A stretch of DNA of 64,000 nt from an uncultured Collinsella sp. (GCA_959023295.1 CAUFBM010000004.1:66012-130011); one strand, 5' to 3'; shown: positions 1 through 9,311, counted from the first letter of the stretch. Numbers and translations are program-made. Notes: generated from the letters alone by a model not told the origin.

Positions 1-264
1 TCGGCGCAGGCCGGCGTGCAGGACGGCTACGGCGTCACCGAGACCACGCGCGAGCTTGCCGCGGTGCTACCAGGCTTCAAGGATTACACCGTCGCCGTCG
101 AAACCTCGGCTACCGAGGGCGACAAGGAGGGCCTTGTCGAGCGCGAGGTTGTCGCTCACGTGACGACAAGCGAGGCACTCGGGGCGCACGACCGCCGCGT
201 TGCCCGCAAGCTCATCGATCTCAACGTGCCCGAACTCGATCGCGTGGAGTTTGACGTGAAGTGA
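1..264 (+). CDS. C-terminal 87 codons of an unidentified protein (5' end outside window)
   Basis: The reading frame is open from the first base of the window and ends at a TGA at 262-264, so the true start lies upstream. The visible tail is hydrophilic and acidic, with stretches such as VETSATEGDKEGLVEREVVA and a C-terminal LNVPELDRVEFDVK. There is no signal peptide, membrane segment or catalytic motif in the visible part. I do not recognise the family. The gene is convergent with the sulfotransferase gene that ends at 332. Codon choice (strong G/C in third positions) matches the other genes of the window, which supports it being a real coding end. Confidence 0.55.
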   Translation, partial: SAQAGVQDGYGVTETTRELAAVLPGFKDYTVAVETSATEGDKEGLVEREVVAHVTTSEALGAHDRRVARKLIDLNVPELDRVEFDVK

Positions 265-331
265 TGCGGGACGCGAGGTGGGCCCGGCACGAGAGCGCAG
301 CCGCGGGGCGCAGGCACAGCCAAGCGCAGCG

Positions 332-2044
332 CTACAGCTCGTACCTATACACGCGGTAGATGTACTTCTCGGCTTTCATTTCGTACGTGGCGATGGGCAG
401 TCCATAGCGATCATACTCGGTGAAGGTCTTGGCCTGACCCGATGCCACGAGCATACTACTCGAATCGCCGACGCGCTGCGCGCTGCTGACGTAGCCCGAG
501 AACGGCACCGCGATCTGGTCTTCGAGCTCGTAGGTGCGCGCGGTCTCGTCCACCGTAAAGATGCGCCCAAACGAATGCGTTCCCTTACTGTAGTCGGTCA
601 CCACCGCGGCGCCCAGCTGACCCCAGTCGAACTTGGGATAGCTCTCGGCCGCACCAAAGTTGTTGTCGTACAGCAGTACCTGGTAGCGACCGGTCGTGGT
701 CGTCTCGTCGTTTGGCAGATAGGTCACACTGTGCTGACCTGCGTTGAGCGAAAAATCGCCTTGGGCCTGCAGCAACTTGTCCTCAAAGCCCGAGCCGGCC
801 CAAAACTCTGGCGAGCCCATAAGCCAATCGACCGTAGGCGTGCCGTAAATATCCGTGAGCTTGATGACCGTTGAGGTCTCGCGCGAGCTGAGCAGAACGG
901 TGCCGCCGCCGAGCCACTGGATCGTGTTGATGTGAATCCAATCCAGGTCGCCGTCCGAGGCAACCTTGGCGCTCGCCTTGAGATTGGGGAATATGTCGCC
1001 CAGGTCCACAACAAGGGAAACGTCACCGGTGGTTACGTCAATCTTAATGATGAGGTCCTCGACATTAACGCGATCGTCCTTGTCTTTTTTGGCGGCCGCG
1101 CGGTCGACGTCCAAATCGGTCTCGGAGCCGGCATGGCTCGCCAGCACCAGCAGATTGCCGTCGTCATCGAAGGCGTAGTCGTGGTGTAACTCATAGTCGC
1201 CCGTGCTCCAGACATTTACCACCTGGCCGATGGCGTTAATCTGGGCCATCTTGGTCGTCGAAATGCTCATAATCATGCTGCCGTCGCCCGGAAACAGCAG
1301 GTGATGGCTGCGGTAGCCGATGATCGGCACCTCACCGCGAATCTGGCCCGCGTTGTCGTAGAGGTACATGAAGTCGAGCTTGGATGAGTCGTTGCCCAGA
1401 ATAGTAAAGAGGCCATCGGCAAGCGGCGTGTTGGACTCCCCCGCCGTGACGGCGAGCCGCTCTTCTTCCTCGCCCTTGAGAGCCGGCGTCTCGATCGTGA
1501 ACGTCGAAGTGCGGCTGGTGCCATCTTGCGCTGTGCAGGTGAGGGTCACCTTGTTTTTATGGTTGGGAATGAGTCCAATGAGCTTGAACTCGTGCTCTAT
1601 GGCCGGCGCGTCGCCGCCGCGGGGCGTACGGGAAAACGCGGCGACTTTGGGGGCGTCGCCGGCCTTTTTGCGTTCGGCGACCTTGTAGGAGACGGTTACG
1701 GGATCCGCCGTTGCAAAGCGCATGTAGCAGCTCAGGGTATCGGTGCCAAAGGGATCTGCCTTGACGAACGGGGCGGTTTCGTCGAAGCTGCCTGCGGCGT
1801 AATCAGCATCGAGCTGGTCTTTGATGGCCGCCTGCTTCTCGACGTCGTAGGTCGCGAGAATCTGCTTGTGGAACTTCTTTTGCTCGTCGGTGAGCTCGTT
1901 GCTCGCAGTGGATGCGGCACCCGTGCCGGCCCCGCCGACTGAACAGCCCGTAAGCCCCGTCCCGGCAAGTGCCAGCGCGCCCGCCGCACCCGCAAGAGCC
2001 GCTCGACGCGAGAATAGCCTAATGTCCTTATCACTCAATTCCAT
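332..2044 (-). CDS. Arylsulfate sulfotransferase, exported lipoprotein (ASST family)
   Basis: PAPS-independent transfer of sulfate from a phenolic sulfate ester to a phenol acceptor is the known role of this family. From the start chosen at 2044 the protein is about 570 aa: a twin-arginine-like leader (LFSRRAALAG) leads into a lipobox LTGC, so Cys34 is probably lipidated and the enzyme faces outside. The body carries the expected beta-propeller landmarks: an ELHHDYAFDDDGN histidine, DWIHINTI, SSRETST and AGQHSVTYL; these fit the His/His/Arg/His active-site set of E. coli ASST, with the last His as the sulfate-carrying residue. The frame is open upstream to 2134, but the added residues do not look like a leader. 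Single gene, convergent with the gene before it. Confidence 0.87.
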   Translation of the reverse strand: MELSDKDIRLFSRRAALAGAAGALALAGTGLTGCSVGGAGTGAASTASNELTDEQKKFHKQILATYDVEKQAAIKDQLDADYAAGSFDETAPFVKADPFGTDTLSCYMRFATADPVTVSYKVAERKKAGDAPKVAAFSRTPRGGDAPAIEHEFKLIGLIPNHKNKVTLTCTAQDGTSRTSTFTIETPALKGEEEERLAVTAGESNTPLADGLFTILGNDSSKLDFMYLYDNAGQIRGEVPIIGYRSHHLLFPGDGSMIMSISTTKMAQINAIGQVVNVWSTGDYELHHDYAFDDDGNLLVLASHAGSETDLDVDRAAAKKDKDDRVNVEDLIIKIDVTTGDVSLVVDLGDIFPNLKASAKVASDGDLDWIHINTIQWLGGGTVLLSSRETSTVIKLTDIYGTPTVDWLMGSPEFWAGSGFEDKLLQAQGDFSLNAGQHSVTYLPNDETTTTGRYQVLLYDNNFGAAESYPKFDWGQLGAAVVTDYSKGTHSFGRIFTVDETARTYELEDQIAVPFSGYVSSAQRVGDSSSMLVASGQAKTFTEYDRYGLPIATYEMKAEKYIYRVYRYEL

Positions 2045-2247
2045 ATCGTTACCGTCTTTGAATACCACCGTCGTTTTCCTCATATACCATGGCGTTTGCC
2101 CAGGCCTGTCCAATTTTGACTCGCAGCTTAACAAACGCCCCTTAAGGCTGGCTTAGGCTCACGGCAGCCGGAGCTGTTAGTCGCAAGATGCACAGGGGAC
2201 GCAGGAATGCGATGATCCGTTTTCCTCCGTCCCCGAGGGATCATTTT

Positions 2248-3207
2248 TTAGTACTTGAAGAAGCCCTCGCCCGAGCTTTCGCCCAGCTTGCCTTCGTCGA
2301 GCATCTGCTTGAGGACGGATGCCATGGCCTTAAAGTTGTAGGGCATCATCATCTTTTTGAGCAGCGGGCTCACCAGACCCGGCACCTTCTGGTACTGCAT
2401 AACGATGTTGTAAGCCGTCTGGATACCAACCGTATCGAATACGCGGAACGGACCCTTGGGGGCGCCGGTGCCACGCGTCCATGCGAGGTCGATGCTCTTG
2501 GGATCGCTCACGCCCGAGACATACAGGTCGAGGCCCGAAAGCAGCCATGGCACCAGCATGGAATTGAGCAGGTAGCCGTTCTTTTCCTTGTTGACGGGCA
2601 GGGCAAGCATGCGAATGTCGTTGGCGAAGTCGACGAGCTCGTCGAAGTAGCGCTTGTCGGTTTGATCCTGCGCCATGACCTCGGTCATGTTGTTCTTCCA
2701 GATGGAGTTGGCAAAGTGCAGCGACAGGTACTTCTCGGGGCGACCAGTGTACTTGGCAAAGGTGCTCGGCAGCAGCGTAGAGGAGTTCGTCACGACGACG
2801 GTCTTTTGCGGGAGAACCGGGGCAAGCTTTTTGTAGAAGTCGATCTTTGCCTGGGTGTCCTCGGCCATAGACTCGATGACCAGGTCGGCGTCGGCTACGG
2901 CCTTGGCAAGATCGAGCTCCAGCTTGAGCGTGGAGTAGGCACACTCGACGGCGGCGAGTGCCGCCTCCTTGTCGAAGGGCTGGCCGCTATCGGCGATACC
3001 GGCGCACCACTCGCCTGTGCCATCCGCCATGCCCTCGATTGCCGCGATGTACTCCTCGCGCACATGATCGATCTTGGGCTGGGTGCGGCAGATGCTGCCC
3101 TCGCTGCGCAGCCAGATCGTCACATCAAAGCCGCAGTAGGCAGCCTGAAAGGCAATCTGGCTTCCCAACACGCCGCCGCCGGCAACGCAAACGGTCTTGT
3201 AGCTCAT
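2248..3207 (-). CDS. 3-hydroxyacyl-CoA dehydrogenase family protein
   Basis: 319 aa. NAD(H)-dependent oxidoreduction of 3-hydroxyacyl-CoA (for example 3-hydroxybutyryl-CoA to acetoacetyl-CoA) is the family role. The N-terminus is a Rossmann fold (VCVAGGGVLGSQIAFQAA); the middle has ADLVIESMAED, the SST of VVTNSSTLLPS and a FANSIWKNN segment replacing the usual HFFNP around the catalytic His (LSLHFANS); the C-terminal helical domain starts near residue 190. The divergence around the catalytic motif means substrate is uncertain. Start ATG has AGAGGAC upstream. It is the next gene downstream of the acyl-CoA dehydratase-like gene, though separated by 416 bases with a large hairpin, so a shared acyl-CoA pathway is possible but not shown. 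Confidence 0.85.
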   Translation of the reverse strand: MSYKTVCVAGGGVLGSQIAFQAAYCGFDVTIWLRSEGSICRTQPKIDHVREEYIAAIEGMADGTGEWCAGIADSGQPFDKEAALAAVECAYSTLKLELDLAKAVADADLVIESMAEDTQAKIDFYKKLAPVLPQKTVVVTNSSTLLPSTFAKYTGRPEKYLSLHFANSIWKNNMTEVMAQDQTDKRYFDELVDFANDIRMLALPVNKEKNGYLLNSMLVPWLLSGLDLYVSGVSDPKSIDLAWTRGTGAPKGPFRVFDTVGIQTAYNIVMQYQKVPGLVSPLLKKMMMPYNFKAMASVLKQMLDEGKLGESSGEGFFKY

Positions 3208-3375
3208 GGAACGGTCCTCTCTTACGTAATTCCATAGATGTGTATTTATTCAACCGTAAGGATGACGCGCGATGGGGGTGGGTTCTATAAACGGACGGTA
3301 TTTTGCCGCGAACGGCTACACCTGTTCATTATTTCAAGGCTCCGAGGGCGATTTTTGGTGCCGCAGAAACGTCGT

Positions 3376-3506
3376 TTTCGGAAGTATGCGGCAAATTCCA
3401 GAACTCTCGAGCACACCCCGGTTTTTCGCCAATAAAACCGCAGGTATAGAGCTCGGGCATACCCGGTGTGCTCGGCCTATTCAGATTTTGCCGCATACTT
3501 CCGAAA
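3376..3506. repeat. Nested long inverted repeat (AAAACCGCAGG family, copy 1)
   Basis: Lies in the 416-base gap 3208-3623. Outer arms 3376-3395 and 3487-3506 are a perfect 20-bp inverted repeat; inner arms 3408-3417 and 3465-3474 are a perfect 10-bp repeat (CGAGCACACC/GGTGTGCTCG); the apical part holds AATAAAACCGCAGGTA. A second element at 40408-40547 has unrelated outer arms but the same AATAAAACCGCAGGTA on its minus strand. The rest of the gap, 3208-3375 and 3507-3623, shows no gene or clear signal. Confidence 0.8.
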
Positions 3507-3623
3507 TCTAAGTTCGCAAGGGATGATAGCTAGGGCGTTTACGCAACATATGTCCAACAAAAACGGGTGGTAACCGGTACGGCCACCACCCGCTTGCCTC
3601 ATATCTAGCCCTAAGCAAGCCAG

Positions 3624-6600
3624 TTACTTCTTAATGCTGCGTCCCAAGCGCTCAGCGACCGATGCAACGGCTTCCTCGCTGGCCGGCCCGCAGCTCACGC
3701 AGCCATCATGGGCACGCATCTGGCCGGTGACCTCGTCCATCGCGAGCGGCGCCACCTTCTCGAGCTTAAAGCCCTTGCCGGCGCGCATGTTCTCCTTGGC
3801 CACGCTGATCATGAGCTTAATGCGGTTGAGCTGGTTGACCTCGGATGCACCGGGGTCGTAGTCCACCGCGACGATATTGCTCTCGGGGTGCTGACGGCGC
3901 AGCTCCTTGATCACGGCCTTGCCCACCACGTGGTTGGGCAGGCACGCGAAGGGCTGCGTACAGATGATGTTAGGCGCACCGTGATCGATCAGGTCGAGCA
4001 TCTCGGCCGTGAGCAGCCAGCCCTCGCCCATGTTGTTGCACACCGAAAGCACCGTGCGGGCCTTGTCGGCCATGGTGCCGATGCGCTCGGGCGCCTCAAA
4101 GCGGCGGGACTTTTCGAGCATCTCCTCCACCGGCGTACGCATCCAGTCCACGAGCTTAATAAGCGCCTGCATACCAGCGCGCGTAGTGGCAGAGCTACCC
4201 AGCTCGTCCTTCTGCAGCTCGGCGTTGCTCATGGAGTACAGGAAGAAGTCGAGCAGACCCGGCACCACGGCCTCGCAGCCCTCGCGCTCAATGACATCGA
4301 CCACGTGGTTGTTAGCTGTGGGGTGGAACTTGACCAGGATCTCGCCGACCACGCCCACGCGCGGCTTGGTGCCCTCGCCCACGAGCGGCATGGTGTCGAA
4401 CGCGCGGATGGCTTCGCGGCACAGCTTGGTGTAGTTGTGCCTGTTGAACTTAGGCGCCAGCTTGCGGGCACGCGCCATGTATTCCTCGTAGAGTGCGTTG
4501 GCAGCACCGGGCGTGGCCTCGTACGGGCGGCAACGGTAGAGCATCTGCATCATCACGTCGCCAAAGAGCACCGCGTAGACCGCCTGCTTAAGCAGCGCCG
4601 GCGTAACCTTAAAGCCGGGGTTGTCCTCGCCCAGCGCCACGGCCGAAAGCGAGATTACCGGAATCTCGGGGTGGCCGCTCTCGCGCAGCGCCTTGCGGAT
4701 GAGCGCGATGTAGTTAGTGGCACGGCAGCCGCCGCCGGTCTGGCTGATGACCACAGCCGTCTTGGACAGGTCGTACCGACCGCTCTCGATGGCCTCCATG
4801 ATCTGGCCCGTCACCAGGATCGACGGATAGCAGATGTCGTTGTTCACGTAGCGCAGGCCGGCCTCGACGGCATCGTGGTCAGTCGAGGGCAGCAGCTCCA
4901 GGTTGTAGCCGGCACCGCGGAATACCTCTTTGACCAGGTCAAAGTGGATCGGCGCCATCTGCGGGCACAGGATGGTATAGCCCTCCTCGCGCATCTGCTC
5001 GGTAAAGGGCACCTTGGGCCACGCGGTCGAAGCACTCTCGCGCTGCGCCTCGAACGTGTACTTGCGGCTCGCAAACGCGGGGGCATCCGTAGAGGGCGCC
5101 ACCGGCGCGGCGTCGCCTTGCTCGTAAGTCTCGCCCGCGGCCGTGGCCTCGGCCAGGCGTTCGGCCTCCTGGTCCTTAAGCGCGGCCATGAGCGAGCGGA
5201 TGCGAATGCGCGCGGCACCCAGGTTGGATACCTCGTCGATCTTGAGCACGGTGTAGATCTTGCCGCTGGCTTCCAGAATCTCCTGCACCTGGTCGGTGGT
5301 CAGGGCGTCCAGGCCGCAGCCGAAGGAGTTGAGCTGGATCAGGTCCAGGTCGTTGCGCATCGTCACAAAACGGGCGACGGCGTACAGGCGGCTGTGGTAC
5401 ATCCACTGGTCGACGACGCGAATCGGACGCTCGGGCTTCACCAGGTGCGCAAGCGAATCCTCGGTAAAGACCGCAAAGCCAAAGCTCGAGATAAGCTCGG
5501 GCAGGGCGTGATTGATCTCGGGGTCGTTATGGTAAGGACGGCCGGCGAGTACGATGCCGTGGCCGCCGTGGTCCTCGACCCACTTAAGGGCCTCCTCGCC
5601 CATGGTCTGGATATCCTCGTGGAAACGCGCGTCGGCCTCAAAGGCAGCGTTGACGGCGGCATCGACCTCGGAGCGCGTGATCTTGGGACCGCGCACGCGA
5701 CCGCGACCGGCTTGCGCATCGGCCACGCGGTCGACGGCGAGCACCTGGTACAGGCGGCGCTTGAGCTCGGTCTTATCGTGATAGGGCACAAACGGGTACA
5801 GGAACTCGATGTTCTGCTCGCGAATCTCGTCAATATTGAGCGCCAGCGCCGTGGGGTAGCTCATGACGATGGGGCAGTTATAGCAGTTGCCAGCGGTCGG
5901 ATCCTCCTTGCGCTCCCAGCGCACGCACGGCATCCAGATAAAGTCGACATCGCGGTCGATAAGGTTCATCACATGGCCGTGGCTCATCTTGGCCGGATAG
6001 CACACGCTCTCGGACGGCATGGACTCGATGCCCGCCTGGTAGGTCTTCTTGCTCGACTGGTCGGACAGCTGCACGCTAAAGCCCAAGCGCGTAAAGAACG
6101 CATGCCAGAAGGGGTAGTTCTCGTACATGTTGAGCGCGCGCGGGATGCCGACGGTACCACGCGGGGCCTCGTCGGGGCTCAGCACCTCGCGGTCAAAGAG
6201 CAGCTCGTTTTTCTTTTTGAAGAGGTTGGGGGCCTCGGTCTTTTGCTTTTTGTGGCCGGCGCCCTTCTCGCAGCGGTTGCCGGTAATGAAGCGCCTGCCG
6301 CCGCCAAAGTCGTTGACGGTGAGTTGGCAGTTGTTGGAGCAGCGACCGCAGCGGACATGCTTTTGCGTCACGGTAAGGTGCGCGATGTCCTCAGCCGAAA
6401 GGATGGTCGAGGTGCCATCGGCACCGGCGCGATCGCGGGCGAGCAGGGCCGCACCATAGGCGCCCATGCAGCCGGCGATGTCGGGACGCACGGCATGAAC
6501 GCCGGTGAGCTGCTCAAACGCGCGCAGCGTGGCATCGGACATAAAGGTGCCGCCCTGAACGATCACCTGGCTGCCGATCTCCTTGGGGTCGCGCAGCTTA

Positions 6601-8411
6601 ATGACCTTGAACAAGGCGTTCTTGATGACGGAATAGGACAGGCCGGCCGCAATGTCGCCCACCGTGGCGCCTTCCTTTTGCGCCTGCTTGACGCGCGAGT
6701 TCATAAAGACCGTGCAGCGACTGCCCAGGTCGACCGGGGCCTTGGCATGGATGGCGGCGTCGGCGAACGCGCGCACGTCCATGTTCATAGAGACGGCGAA
6801 GCTCTCGATAAAGCTACCGCAACCCGACGAGCAGGCCTCGTTGAGCATGATGTGCTCGATAACGCCGTCCTTGACGCGCAGGCACTTCATGTCCTGGCCG
6901 CCGATGTCCAGAATGAACTCCACGCCGGGCAGGAATGCCTTGGCGCCACGCAGGTGCGCGACGGTCTCGATCTCGCCGGAGTCGGCCTTGAGGGCCTCGA
7001 TGAGCAGCGCCTCGCCGTAGCCCGTGGTGGTCACGTGGCCGATGGTGCAGCCTGCAGGGATATGGTTGTAGAAATCGGCCATGATGACCTTGGCCGTGCC
7101 CAGGATGTCGCCGTTGTTGTTGCCGTACCAGGTGTGCAACAGCTGGCCGTCCTCGCCCACGAGCGCGGCCTTCATGGTGGTGGAACCGGCGTCGATGCCA
7201 ATGAACACGCGGCCGGTGTAGCCGTCGAGCTTGCCCTTGGGGACGACTTCCTGGTCGTGGCGGGTTTTGAACTCGGCGAAGTCCTCGTCGGTGGCAAAGA
7301 GCGGATCCAGGCGCTCGACCTCGGCACCCTGTGTGTCACCCAGGGCATCGATAGCCTCGATGAGCTGCGGGAACGTGCTGAGCTTGTTGGACTCATGCGC
7401 CATGGCGGCGCCGCTCGCCACAAACAGGTGAGCGTTTTGGGGCACAATGCGGTGCTCCTCGTCCAGGTTGAGCGTAAGGTAGAAGCGGTGGCGCAGCTCG
7501 GAGAGGTACTGCAGCGGGCCGCCCAGGAAGGCGACGTTGCCGCGGATGGGACGGCCGCACGCCAGGCCCGAGATAGTCTGGGTCACGACAGCCTGGAAGA
7601 TGGAGGCCGCCACGTCCTCGGGGCGGGCGCCTTCGTTGAGCAGCGGCTGGACGTCGGTCTTGGCAAAGACGCCGCAGCGGCTGGCGATTGGATAGATGGT
7701 GGTGGCGTTGGCCGCGAGCTCGTTGAGGCCGCTGGCGTCGGTGTGCAGCAGAGTGGCCATCTGGTCGATGAACGCGCCAGTGCCGCCGGCGCAGGTGCCG
7801 TTCATGCGCTGCTCGATGCCGTTGTCGAAGTAGATGATCTTGGCGTCCTCGCCGCCCAGCTCGATGGCGACATCGGTGGCCGGGATAAGGGTCTCGACGG
7901 CACGCTTGCTGGCGATGACCTCCTGGACAAACTCCAGGTCGAGCCATTGGGACAGCAGCAGGCCGCCCGAGCCGGTAATGGCGCAGGTCATCTGGGCCGT
8001 CGGCAGCACGGTCGCAGCACCCTCGAACAGGTCGCGAGCGCAGGCGCGGACGTCGGTGTGGTGGCGCTGGTACTTGGCATAGACGATCTGGTTGTCGTCG
8101 TTGAGCACGGCGAGCTTAACGGTGGTGGAACCCACGTCGATGCCCAAGTGCAGGTTGCCACGAGCGTTCTCGGGGTTGAAGATCGCGCCTTCGGGGGCGT
8201 GGGCGGCGGTGACGGCTACGGGCTCAGCGGCGGTGGCGGGCTCGCTAGCGATGGACGTCTCCCCTGCCGCGTTCTTGGCCTCGGCAACCGCCTCGGCGAC
8301 CTTCTCGGCAGCGGCAGTCGCGGCCTTCTGCGCGGCGTCCACCACGGCGGGCGCAGCCTCGCGTGCGGCAGCGACCACACGGTCTTTAATGCCCTCGACG
8401 AGTTTGCTCAT
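3624..8411 (-). CDS. Giant 2-hydroxyacyl-CoA dehydratase activase / dehydratase-like fusion
   Basis: 1595 aa. Residues 1-80 are an Ala/Glu/Lys-rich helical extension without family counterpart that I know. Two tandem BadF/BcrA-type ASKHA ATPase (activase) domains follow, the first from about residue 88 (LGIDVGSTTVKLAV, later NGTCAGGTGAFIDQ), the second from about 400 (FIGIDAGSTTMKAALV, later NEACSSGCGSFIES); the Cys residues in these loops fit the [4Fe-4S] cluster shared by activase dimers. A Cys cluster VRCGRCSNNC and a DUF2229-type region (GIPRALNMYENYPFW; ESVCYPAKMSHGHV) come next, and the last third (QTGGGCRATNYI, CTQPFACLPNHVVGK, HDGCVSCGP) resembles HgdB-type dehydratase chains. Known relatives use ATP-driven single-electron transfer for radical dehydration; the substrate here is unknown. 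The TetR gene lies 11 bases upstream on the same strand, so the two are probably co-transcribed. Confidence 0.85.
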   Translation of the reverse strand: MSKLVEGIKDRVVAAAREAAPAVVDAAQKAATAAAEKVAEAVAEAKNAAGETSIASEPATAAEPVAVTAAHAPEGAIFNPENARGNLHLGIDVGSTTVKLAVLNDDNQIVYAKYQRHHTDVRACARDLFEGAATVLPTAQMTCAITGSGGLLLSQWLDLEFVQEVIASKRAVETLIPATDVAIELGGEDAKIIYFDNGIEQRMNGTCAGGTGAFIDQMATLLHTDASGLNELAANATTIYPIASRCGVFAKTDVQPLLNEGARPEDVAASIFQAVVTQTISGLACGRPIRGNVAFLGGPLQYLSELRHRFYLTLNLDEEHRIVPQNAHLFVASGAAMAHESNKLSTFPQLIEAIDALGDTQGAEVERLDPLFATDEDFAEFKTRHDQEVVPKGKLDGYTGRVFIGIDAGSTTMKAALVGEDGQLLHTWYGNNNGDILGTAKVIMADFYNHIPAGCTIGHVTTTGYGEALLIEALKADSGEIETVAHLRGAKAFLPGVEFILDIGGQDMKCLRVKDGVIEHIMLNEACSSGCGSFIESFAVSMNMDVRAFADAAIHAKAPVDLGSRCTVFMNSRVKQAQKEGATVGDIAAGLSYSVIKNALFKVIKLRDPKEIGSQVIVQGGTFMSDATLRAFEQLTGVHAVRPDIAGCMGAYGAALLARDRAGADGTSTILSAEDIAHLTVTQKHVRCGRCSNNCQLTVNDFGGGRRFITGNRCEKGAGHKKQKTEAPNLFKKKNELLFDREVLSPDEAPRGTVGIPRALNMYENYPFWHAFFTRLGFSVQLSDQSSKKTYQAGIESMPSESVCYPAKMSHGHVMNLIDRDVDFIWMPCVRWERKEDPTAGNCYNCPIVMSYPTALALNIDEIREQNIEFLYPFVPYHDKTELKRRLYQVLAVDRVADAQAGRGRVRGPKITRSEVDAAVNAAFEADARFHEDIQTMGEEALKWVEDHGGHGIVLAGRPYHNDPEINHALPELISSFGFAVFTEDSLAHLVKPERPIRVVDQWMYHSRLYAVARFVTMRNDLDLIQLNSFGCGLDALTTDQVQEILEASGKIYTVLKIDEVSNLGAARIRIRSLMAALKDQEAERLAEATAAGETYEQGDAAPVAPSTDAPAFASRKYTFEAQRESASTAWPKVPFTEQMREEGYTILCPQMAPIHFDLVKEVFRGAGYNLELLPSTDHDAVEAGLRYVNNDICYPSILVTGQIMEAIESGRYDLSKTAVVISQTGGGCRATNYIALIRKALRESGHPEIPVISLSAVALGEDNPGFKVTPALLKQAVYAVLFGDVMMQMLYRCRPYEATPGAANALYEEYMARARKLAPKFNRHNYTKLCREAIRAFDTMPLVGEGTKPRVGVVGEILVKFHPTANNHVVDVIEREGCEAVVPGLLDFFLYSMSNAELQKDELGSSATTRAGMQALIKLVDWMRTPVEEMLEKSRRFEAPERIGTMADKARTVLSVCNNMGEGWLLTAEMLDLIDHGAPNIICTQPFACLPNHVVGKAVIKELRRQHPESNIVAVDYDPGASEVNQLNRIKLMISVAKENMRAGKGFKLEKVAPLAMDEVTGQMRAHDGCVSCGPASEEAVASVAERLGRSIKK

Positions 8412-8422
8412 TGTCTCTCCTC

Positions 8423-9133
8423 TTAGTTGTTGGACTCGACGGTTGCGGTGGTGTCGACCGCGTCCTCGAGCTGCAGGTTCAATAGCTTCATGCCGTATTC
8501 CGGCACGTTGATATCGATGGGTTGGCCATACAGATCACCAGGGCGCACAAAAGCGAGCACCGTCATAATGCGCGCCATGGCCTCGGGCGATTCGGTGAGC
8601 CCGCGCTCAAACCAGCGCTGAATCATGCCGACCTCGGCGCTCACGACGTAGGTAACGTAGTAGTCAAAGAACGTGCCCAGCGCCAGGCCCAAAATGCCCG
8701 TCTGTGCACGCGGCACCACGGCCTCGCGTGCGGTATCGATGATCTTTTTAATAAAGGCGGGGTCGCCGCCCGGGCCCAGCAGCGATCCGATTAAATCGCG
8801 GTTGGCCGCAAGGTAGCGCAGCAACTCAACCGAACCGGGTGCCGGCTCGAGCTCATCGATGTTGTGATAGAGATCGGGCAGCTGAGCTGCGGTGATGAGC
8901 TCAATGCGCTCACGGATCTCGGCCAGCAAGCCGTCCTCGATTTGATTGATAAAGTCGGGGATATCGCGGTAGTGCGAATAGAACGTGCGGCGCGTAAGGC
9001 CAGCGCGCTCGGTGAGCGACGCGACATTAATGCGCGAAAGGTCGCCGCTTTCGGCAAGCTCGCTGGCAAGTGCCTGGCGAAGGGCACGCTGCGAGCGAAG
9101 GGACCGGCGGTCGCATTTTTCGAGCTGGGACAA
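8423..9133 (-). CDS. TetR/AcrR family transcriptional regulator
   Basis: 236 aa, starting at a TTG codon preceded by AAGGAGGACGC; no in-frame ATG is better placed. Residues ~15-60 form the TetR helix-turn-helix (INVASLTERAGLTRRTFYSHY RDI). The C-terminal half is a helical ligand/dimer domain (GTFFDYYVTYVVSAEVGMIQ is typical of the TetR_C_8-type tail). The dehydratase-activase gene begins 11 bases after its stop, so the regulator probably controls its own operon; two inverted repeats just upstream (9155-9172 and 9185-9199) are candidate operators. The ligand is unknown. Confidence 0.88.
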   Translation of the reverse strand: MSQLEKCDRRSLRSQRALRQALASELAESGDLSRINVASLTERAGLTRRTFYSHYRDIPDFINQIEDGLLAEIRERIELITAAQLPDLYHNIDELEPAPGSVELLRYLAANRDLIGSLLGPGGDPAFIKKIIDTAREAVVPRAQTGILGLALGTFFDYYVTYVVSAEVGMIQRWFERGLTESPEAMARIMTVLAFVRPGDLYGQPIDINVPEYGMKLLNLQLEDAVDTTATVESNN

Positions 9134-9154
9134 GCGTCCTCCTTGTTACTCAGT

Positions 9155-9199
9155 CTGTGCGCTATTGCACAGTGCGAGTATTATTGCACACCGTGTGTA
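9155..9199. promoter_or_regulatory. Two inverted repeats, candidate TetR operators
   Basis: CTGTGC at 9155-9160 is repeated inverted as GCACAG at 9167-9172 with a 6-base spacer. TGCACACCGTGTGTA at 9185-9199 is a second near-palindrome (CACAC/GTGTG arms around one base). Both lie within 70 bases upstream of the TTG start of the TetR gene, where an autoregulatory operator would sit. Binding is inferred from position and symmetry only. Confidence 0.45.
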
Positions 9200-9222
9200 T
9201 CAACACGTAAAGGCAATATTTA

Positions 9223-9257
9223 GGATGTGACGAAGGGGCAGCCTCTTTGTCACATCC
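9223..9257. repeat. Imperfect hairpin of the TGTGACAAAGGG family (copy 1)
   Basis: GGATGTGAC (9223-9231) pairs with GTCACATCC (9249-9257), with a mostly paired interior GAAGGGG/CTCTTT. The same TGTGAC-AAGGG core recurs at 9662-9690. The two copies bracket the small toxin-like locus. Confidence 0.6.
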
Positions 9258-9311
9258 AGCGACCGCCTAGGTTGTGCCGGTTGTGCCAGGCTTTTAGAGC
9301 GGCATTACCGA

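Noticed and set aside
2212..2250. A terminator on the plus strand (ATGATCC...GGATCAT then six T)
   Set aside because: No plus-strand gene precedes it, since the neighbouring genes are on the minus strand; it could serve nothing obvious and is left unannotated.
3708..8426. A 1572-codon open frame on the plus strand opposite the dehydratase-activase gene
   Set aside because: It mirrors the real gene: the minus strand shows ordered family motifs and a ribosome site; the plus frame is rich in His/Ala/Gly/Arg with no motifs. High third-position GC keeps the opposite frame open.
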